This document shows, one piece after another, positions 59,245 to 64,000 of a stretch of 64,000 nt of DNA. Position 1 is the stretch's first letter, and each line of letters begins with the position of its first letter. The position numbers and the translations under genes were made by a program. Source of the stretch: Clostridia bacterium (GTDB taxonomy: Bacteria; Bacillota; Clostridia; Oscillospirales; Acutalibacteraceae); the NCBI GenBank assembly GCA_017416345.1, contig JAFQCR010000016.1:1-64000 (forward strand), written 5' to 3'. The notes below the pieces were generated by a model that saw only the letters and a program-made list of their open reading frames with translations, did not search any database and was not told the origin of the DNA.

Positions 59245-59445
59245 ATGAAGGTTACTAAAGATATGCTTATCGGTGATATTCTCGATATGGACAGAGGCAC
59301 CGCTACTTTCTTCTTTGAGATCGGAATGCACTGTCTCGGATGCCCTGCATCCCGTGGTGAGAGCATTGAGGATGCTTGCAAGGTTCACGGTACCGACTGT
59401 GATGCATTGCTCCAGAAAATCAACGCTTACCTCGAGAGTAAATGA
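59245..59445 (+). CDS. DUF1858-type small protein
   Basis: 66 residues. KDMLIGDILDMDRGTATFFFEIGMHCLGCPASRGESIEDAC matches the DUF1858 pattern, with the conserved Cys-x-x-Cys in HCLGCPAS. Such domains accompany redox and hybrid-cluster proteins. GGAGGAATTTT precedes ATG 59245. The stop overlaps the trmK start. Confidence 0.85.
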   Translation: MKVTKDMLIGDILDMDRGTATFFFEIGMHCLGCPASRGESIEDACKVHGTDCDALLQKINAYLESK

Positions 59446-60119
59446 GCGTAGATAACCGTTTACAGAGAATAGCCGGAATGATAAGGCGGGGGGACAGGGT
59501 TGCCGATATCGGCACCGACCACGCCTATCTTCCGGTATTTCTTATAAAGGAAGGAATCGCAGAGAAGGCCTTTGCCTGCGACGTCAGCGACGGACCGCTT
59601 GAAAACGCAAGAAAGACCGTGGAGCGGTCGGGTGTTGACGGTATAACTCTTCGCAAGGGTGACGGACTTTTAGCCGTGTGTCCCGAAGAGATAGATACTG
59701 CGGTCATTGCAGGTATGGGCGGCGATCTTATTGCAAGGATAATATCCGATGCCGAGTGGATCAAAAACGGCCGTTACGAGCTTATTTTACAGCCTATGAC
59801 GGCGGTTGAGGATCTGCGTGAGTATTTGTGCAAAAACGGTTTTGAGATTTTGAAGGAGCAGGCCGTTTCGGCGCACGGACGTACCTATACTGCAATGAAG
59901 GTCGTGTTCACGGGACAGAAGACCGATTGTGATCCCGTGTTTTATTTTGTCGGACGTTTGAGCGAAAATATGGGTGAGGATGAGCTTACCTACATAAAGC
60001 GCAAGCGCCGTATTATTGAAAATCTGGCCAAGGATATAAGCGAGGTCGAGGCTAAAAAGGACACCTACCAAATGCTCTGTGCCGCAATGGACGGCATCGA
60101 CCGATTGCTTGAAATTTAA
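59442..60119 (+). CDS. trmK: tRNA (adenine22-N1)-methyltransferase
   Basis: 225 residues. A Rossmann methyltransferase with RVADIGTDHAYLPVFLIKEG as the SAM-binding motif, LRKGDGLLAV and VIAGMGGDLIARI. It methylates A22 in tRNA. In Firmicutes trmK commonly lies near rpoD, as here; the usual Nif3-like neighbour is missing and rqcH follows instead. Confidence 0.92.
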   Translation: MSVDNRLQRIAGMIRRGDRVADIGTDHAYLPVFLIKEGIAEKAFACDVSDGPLENARKTVERSGVDGITLRKGDGLLAVCPEEIDTAVIAGMGGDLIARIISDAEWIKNGRYELILQPMTAVEDLREYLCKNGFEILKEQAVSAHGRTYTAMKVVFTGQKTDCDPVFYFVGRLSENMGEDELTYIKRKRRIIENLAKDISEVEAKKDTYQMLCAAMDGIDRLLEI

Positions 60120-60120
60120 A

Positions 60121-61848
60121 ATGGGAATCGACGGAATATATCTTTATCAATTAAAAACCGAGATCGAAAACGGGCTAAATAACGCCCGTATCGACAAAAT
60201 ACACCAGCCTTCAAAGGAAGAACTGGTGTTATTGTTGCGCTCGGCTTCGGGTGCAAAGCGGTTGCTTATCAGCATCCGTCCGTCGGCTCCGAGAATCAAT
60301 TTCACCCAAAACACCTTTGAAAACCCTTCCGAGCCGCCGATGTTTTGCATGCTGATGCGAAAATATCTGTCGGGTGCACGGTTTATTAGGGTCGAGGACA
60401 ACGGCTTTGAGCGTGTTGTGACCCTTTTGTTTGAGGGCACCAACGAAATGGGCGACCGTGTGAGGTTCAGCCTTGTAACCGAGCTTATCGGAAAGCAGAC
60501 CAACCTCGTTTTGGTTGGTGCTGACGGCAGAATTATTGATTCGCTCCGCCGCTCGGATATCGAAGCAGGCGGCAGAATGATACAGCCGGGTGCTGTGTAT
60601 ACGCTGCCCGAAAAGCAGGAAAAGCTGAATGTTATCAAAACCGAACCGTCAGAAATGATCGAGGCCGTAAAGACTGCAGCTATGCCTTTGAGCAAGGCGC
60701 TTGTATCGGTGGTCGACGGTTTTTCACCCTTGATAGCACGTGAGATCGTTGTCCGTGCAGGGTGCGATACCGATAAATATTCGAATGATCTCATCTCGGC
60801 TGAGGAGACCGCTTTGATCGGTGCTTTGGCTGATTTTAAGCAGAAGCTTGCTTGCCCCAAGCCTACCGTTTTGGTGGATGACCGAGGTGTACCGTTTGAG
60901 TTTTCGTATACCGATATAACACAGTACGGCACTTCGGCAAATAAGATGAATTTTGCCACGCTGTCCGAGCTGCTTGATGCCGTGTATACCGAGCGTGACC
61001 GCAAGGAGCGTATCCGAAGCTATGCCAACGAGCTTTTCAAGCTGGTCAACAACCTGCTTTCACGTACCGCCAAGAAAATTGCGATACGTAAAAAGGAGCA
61101 GGAAAAATGTGCTGACGGTGATAAGTGGCGTATCTACGGCGAGCTGCTCAAGGCCAATCTGTATGCCGTTGAGCGTGGTGTGCCGTATGTTGACGTGCAG
61201 AATTATTACGACCCCGAGTTGAAAACGGTTCGCATTCCGTTGAACGTTACGCTGACCCCTGCGCAGAACGCTCAACGCTACTTTAAGGAATACAAAAAAT
61301 GCTGTAATGCCGCCGCAATGCTGGGTCAGCTTATTGAAGAATCGGAAAATGAGCTCCGCTATATCGAAAGCGTTGCCGATGAGCTGGGCAGGGCTTCCTC
61401 GGTCAGCGATCTGAACGAGATAAGATCCGAGCTGGCTCTGGCAGGGTATATCCGTGAAAGGGGCGACCGCAAAAAGCAGGTGAGAGCCTCGGCACCGTTG
61501 GAGTTCGTTTCACCCGACGGTCACCGTGTGCTGGTCGGCCGAAACAACCGTCAGAACGACGAGCTGACCTTGCGTACCGCATCCGACGGCGATATGTGGT
61601 TCCACACCAAGAATATCCCCGGCTCACACGTTATTGTGTTCTGCAACGGCGACGAGCTGTCGGATGAAACGGTGCTGTTTGCCGCCGAGCTTGCCGCAAG
61701 ACACTCAAAAGCGGCAGGATCTTCCTCGGTTCCCGTGGACTATACAAGGGTAAAATATGTTAAGAAGCCTGCCGGCGCAAAGCCCGGTATGGTCATTTAT
61801 AAAACCAACAAAACGGTGTACGTCACACCCGAAGGAGGCTCTAAATGA
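60121..61848 (+). CDS. rqcH: ribosome quality control protein RqcH (NFACT)
   Basis: 575 residues. The NFACT-N domain starts GIDGIYLYQLKTEIENGL, a coiled coil lies at about residues 310-460, and the C-terminal NFACT-R domain has FVSPDGHRVLVGRNNRQNDELT and DMWFHTKNIPGSHVIV. It binds obstructed 50S subunits and drives C-terminal alanine tailing of stalled peptides. At the position of the functional Asp97-Arg98 pair it has E97-R98 (NGFERVV). One base separates it from trmK. Confidence 0.93.
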   Translation: MGIDGIYLYQLKTEIENGLNNARIDKIHQPSKEELVLLLRSASGAKRLLISIRPSAPRINFTQNTFENPSEPPMFCMLMRKYLSGARFIRVEDNGFERVVTLLFEGTNEMGDRVRFSLVTELIGKQTNLVLVGADGRIIDSLRRSDIEAGGRMIQPGAVYTLPEKQEKLNVIKTEPSEMIEAVKTAAMPLSKALVSVVDGFSPLIAREIVVRAGCDTDKYSNDLISAEETALIGALADFKQKLACPKPTVLVDDRGVPFEFSYTDITQYGTSANKMNFATLSELLDAVYTERDRKERIRSYANELFKLVNNLLSRTAKKIAIRKKEQEKCADGDKWRIYGELLKANLYAVERGVPYVDVQNYYDPELKTVRIPLNVTLTPAQNAQRYFKEYKKCCNAAAMLGQLIEESENELRYIESVADELGRASSVSDLNEIRSELALAGYIRERGDRKKQVRASAPLEFVSPDGHRVLVGRNNRQNDELTLRTASDGDMWFHTKNIPGSHVIVFCNGDELSDETVLFAAELAARHSKAAGSSSVPVDYTRVKYVKKPAGAKPGMVIYKTNKTVYVTPEGGSK

Positions 61849-62624
61849 AGATAGGTATTTCCTCCGCAAGCCTGTATCCGTTGGAGACCGAAAAGGCTCT
61901 GGAATTTTTGGGCGAAAGCGGAGTAACAACTACCGAAATATTTTTCAACAGCCCCTGTGAGTTGGAAGAGGAATTTGTGAAGGAGCTTGACCGCATCCGC
62001 CGTCATTACGGCATCGATGTGGTATCGCTTCATCCTACCGGCTCGGTGGGTGAGCCTTATTTCCTTTTTTCGGGGTATCAGCGCCGTTACAGAGACACCT
62101 TTGAGTTTTACAAAAAATACTACCGTGCCGCAGAGATCCTGGGTGCCCGATATATTGTTTTGCACGGCGACAGCCTTGCGGGGCATATTCCGATCGAGGA
62201 GTATTGCGAGCGATTGATGGAGATGGATGATGCCGCAAAGCAGTTTGGCGTAAGTATTTGCCACGAAAATGTCAACCGTTACCGTGCGGCTACCCCCGAA
62301 AATGTGCGTGAGATGCGCCGCCTTACCGACGACCGATTGAAGTTTACCTTTGACATAAAGCAAACGGTGAGGGATGGCTGCGGCGTTGATGCCATGTATG
62401 AGGCTATGAGAGGGAATATCGTTAACGTTCATATAAGTGACCATAACGAGCTTTCCGACTGTATGCTTCCGCTTGACGGAGACTTCAGATTCAAGCCGTT
62501 TTTTGAAAGGCTTGAGGCCGACGGATACGACGGAGCCTGCCTTATAGAGGTCTACAGATATGCCTATGCCAACGAGGCACATCTTTTGGAATCATACAAA
62601 AACGTGAACAAAATTCACAAATAG
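61845..62624 (+). CDS. sugar-phosphate isomerase/epimerase-like TIM-barrel protein
   Basis: 259 residues of the AP-endonuclease-2 (xylose-isomerase-like) fold. KIGISSASLYPLETEKALEFL, YIVLHGDSL, VSICHENVNRY and TFDIKQTVRDGCGVDAMYEAM with VHISDHNE give the metal-ligand order Glu-Asp-His-Glu. The start overlaps the rqcH stop by 4 bases. The last codons contain the left palindrome of the operator pair at 62604. Confidence 0.85.
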   Translation: MKIGISSASLYPLETEKALEFLGESGVTTTEIFFNSPCELEEEFVKELDRIRRHYGIDVVSLHPTGSVGEPYFLFSGYQRRYRDTFEFYKKYYRAAEILGARYIVLHGDSLAGHIPIEEYCERLMEMDDAAKQFGVSICHENVNRYRAATPENVREMRRLTDDRLKFTFDIKQTVRDGCGVDAMYEAMRGNIVNVHISDHNELSDCMLPLDGDFRFKPFFERLEADGYDGACLIEVYRYAYANEAHLLESYKNVNKIHK

Positions 62625-62680
62625 TATTGACTATTGGGTGAAATATGTTATAATATAGCAGGAATGTGAAAATAATTCAC
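62604..62680 (+). promoter_or_regulatory. promoter straddled by two matching palindromes
   Basis: TTGACT (62627-62632), 16 bp, TATAAT (62649-62654). GTGAA-N5-TTCAC occurs at 62604-62618 and again at 62666-62680, each followed by AAAT, with 62 bp between equal points. A dimeric repressor binding both could loop or block the promoter. Confidence 0.7.
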
Positions 62681-62698
62681 AAATCAGGAGGCTATATT

Positions 62699-62965
62699 AT
62701 GCAGAACGATAATTTAAAACATGGCGGTGCTTATTACCGTGCGGTCAAAACGATGGAAAGCATCAACGGTAAAACGGTTGCTATGTACGGTATTGAGGGT
62801 TTTGGACATGGCGATGTTGTATCGGTGTTGGCGCTGACGACCGATAAGGCAAGAATCACAAGATTGGTTGCAACGCTGAATGAATGTGGTCTTGAGCTGT
62901 GTCAGCTGCGTGACGTTGTAGACGATTTCCTTTATGAGATGCGCAAGCAACCGGAAATGACCTGA
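62699..62965 (+). CDS. small conserved clostridial protein (DUF6514-like)
   Basis: 88 residues. The pattern TVAMYGIEGFGHGDVVSVLALTTDKARITRLVATLNECGLELCQLRDVVDDFLYEM resembles small clostridial proteins with a YGI strand and a DVVxDFL end, possibly DUF6514; that name is from memory. AGGAGG lies 7 bases before ATG 62699. It has its own promoter with two palindromes and its own terminator, so it is regulated singly. Confidence 0.75.
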   Translation: MQNDNLKHGGAYYRAVKTMESINGKTVAMYGIEGFGHGDVVSVLALTTDKARITRLVATLNECGLELCQLRDVVDDFLYEMRKQPEMT

Positions 62966-62972
62966 TAAGAAC

Positions 62973-63008
62973 AAAAAACCGTCCCGAACTTTTGGTTCGG
63001 GACGGTTT
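62973..63008. terminator. bidirectional terminator
   Basis: AAAACCGTCCCGAAC, loop TTTTG, GTTCGGGACGGTTT between converging genes. Confidence 0.93.
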
Positions 63009-63024
63009 GCTTTTAGAAGGTTTA

Positions 63025-64000
63025 TCAGACCGTGATAACACCCATGGCCTCAAGAACCGAGAAGCCGAGGATAAGCACGATGCAGATAGGTGCGATGTAC
63101 TTGATAACAACGGTGAAAAGGCGCTTGGCCTTGAACTTGTTGCCGCATTCTTCAGCCTCGGCAATGAGAGCCTTGGGCTTGAGAACGTAGCCGACAAAGA
63201 TGCAGGTGATAAGTGCGACTATCGGCATCAGAACGCTGTTACTGATGAAGTCGAAGAAATCAAGGAAGCCGTAGCCAATGATCTTGATTCCGCTCAAAAT
63301 ACCGCCGTTCGAAAGTGCCGAGGGGATACCGAGCAGCAGGCAGATGGCAAGTACGATAATACAGCTTACGGTACGGCTGAGCTTGAACTTGTCCTTAACA
63401 ATGGAAACAACGGTCTCCATAAGCGAGATGGACGAGGTGATGGCGGCAAAGAAAACAAGTATGAAGAACACAAGACCGATAACGGTTCCGCCGAACATAC
63501 CGTCGAAGACCTTGGGCAGGGCAACAAACATAAGACCGGGGCCCTTTGACATATCGCCGCCCGAAGCGGTAACGGCAGGAACGATCATAAGACCTGCAAG
63601 GAAGGCGATGCCGGTGTCGAAGATCTCGATGTTGTGAACCGAGGATTCAACGTTGACGTCCTTTTTCATATAAGAACCGTAGGTGATCATAATACCCATT
63701 GCCAAAGACATTGAGTAGAACAGCTGACCCATAGCGGCAAGAACGGTGGTGGCCTTAAAGTGGCTGAAATCGGGCACAAGGTAGTACTTGAGGCCTGCCA
63801 AAGCACCGGGCTGGCAAAAAACGTATACGGTGATACCGATGATCATAACGACAAGCAAGGGCATCATTATCTTGGAAACACGCTCAACGCCCTTTTCAAC
63901 GCCCAAAAGAACTACAACGGCTGTGAGGGCAAGGAAGAGGAAGAACCAACCGATGGGTTCGGCCGTTCCCGAAATGAAGTTGGTGAAATAGTCGCCTCCG
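63025..64000 (-). CDS. sodium-dependent symporter, NSS family (partial)
   Basis: The frame is open to the window edge, so the N-terminal part lies beyond 64000. Visible are TAEPIGWFFLFLALTAVVVLLGVEKGVERVSKIMMPLLVV, the typical NSS segment, followed by about seven helices with FYSMSLAMGIMITYGSY, FAAITSSISLMETVVSIV and a C-terminal helix. NSS transporters take up amino acids or similar compounds with sodium. It ends near the shared terminator, convergent to the small gene at 62699. Confidence 0.92.
   Translation of the reverse strand, partial: GGDYFTNFISGTAEPIGWFFLFLALTAVVVLLGVEKGVERVSKIMMPLLVVMIIGITVYVFCQPGALAGLKYYLVPDFSHFKATTVLAAMGQLFYSMSLAMGIMITYGSYMKKDVNVESSVHNIEIFDTGIAFLAGLMIVPAVTASGGDMSKGPGLMFVALPKVFDGMFGGTVIGLVFFILVFFAAITSSISLMETVVSIVKDKFKLSRTVSCIIVLAICLLLGIPSALSNGGILSGIKIIGYGFLDFFDFISNSVLMPIVALITCIFVGYVLKPKALIAEAEECGNKFKAKRLFTVVIKYIAPICIVLILGFSVLEAMGVITV

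Noticed and set aside
62604-62680. Calling the twin palindromes Rex operators
   Set aside because: Rex sites as I know them have a different centre spacing, and the regulated gene is not a fermentation or NADH gene.

Overview
The window reads as a chromosome segment of an anaerobic, spore-forming, low- to mid-GC Firmicute, most likely an uncultured gut Clostridia of the Oscillospiraceae/Ruminococcaceae type. Pointers are spoIIR, four-cysteine rpmE, the dnaG-rpoD and trmK neighbourhood, rqcH, strong AGGAGG ribosome sites, TTGACA/TATAAT promoters and a secreted cohesin-like protein. The genus cannot be fixed from the sequence. No rRNA, tRNA or CRISPR array was seen.

Region 1 (1-4613): glycan degradation (a glycosidase tail, a GH78 alpha-L-rhamnosidase, a decayed GH130 phosphorylase), followed by three small modules, each with a near-identical promoter, one unrelated orphan gene and a similar 3' tail. 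A 220-bp field of short palindromes lies between modules 2 and 3. Region 2 (4704-11835): an eight-gene sugar operon with an FSA-type aldolase, SIS isomerase, two YjbQ-family proteins around a triosephosphate-isomerase-like protein, a fucose/arabinose-isomerase-like enzyme, an amidohydrolase and an FGGY kinase. Together they suggest an isomerase-kinase-aldolase-TIM route for an unidentified sugar. Region 3 (11840-14080): a divergent XRE regulator with two orphan genes, then glutaminase glsA behind a truncated relative of the module-2 gene.

Region 4 (14163-18421): a secreted cohesin-like protein with Cys-rich repeats, a 35-residue peptide gene, an HPr-kinase-like ATPase, a PqqD-like protein and an S24/S26-type peptidase. 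This looks like the core of a peptide-modification system. Region 5 (18547-42852): a roughly 24-kb exopolysaccharide operon with an aminotransferase, PglC/WcaJ-type initiating transferase, glycosyltransferases, LicD, two pyruvyl transferases, Wzx, Wzy, WecB/WecC (UDP-ManNAcA) and CapE/F/G (UDP-L-FucNAc). Two PF14907-type nucleotidyltransferases are interleaved with CapE/F/G. Homologues of these and of the HPr-kinase-like protein occur together in phosphorylated or glycosylated lasso-peptide clusters, so regions 4 and 5 may form one peptide-modifying, surface-glycan system. That is the strongest candidate here for something undescribed.

Region 6 (42851-50081): a YitT-type membrane protein, a nitrilase-GDPD fusion, a GH39-like hydrolase with a divergent AraC regulator, a cation/proton antiporter and a zinc-ribbon membrane protein. 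Region 7 (50176-62624): housekeeping genes, including a PHP phosphatase, an Lrp regulator, an aminotransferase, ispE, spoIIR, rpmE, a YigZ protein, dnaG, rpoD, several small proteins, trmK, rqcH and a sugar-phosphate isomerase-like protein. Region 8 (62604-64000): a small conserved protein whose promoter is straddled by two matching palindromes, then a converging NSS-family sodium symporter cut by the window edge.
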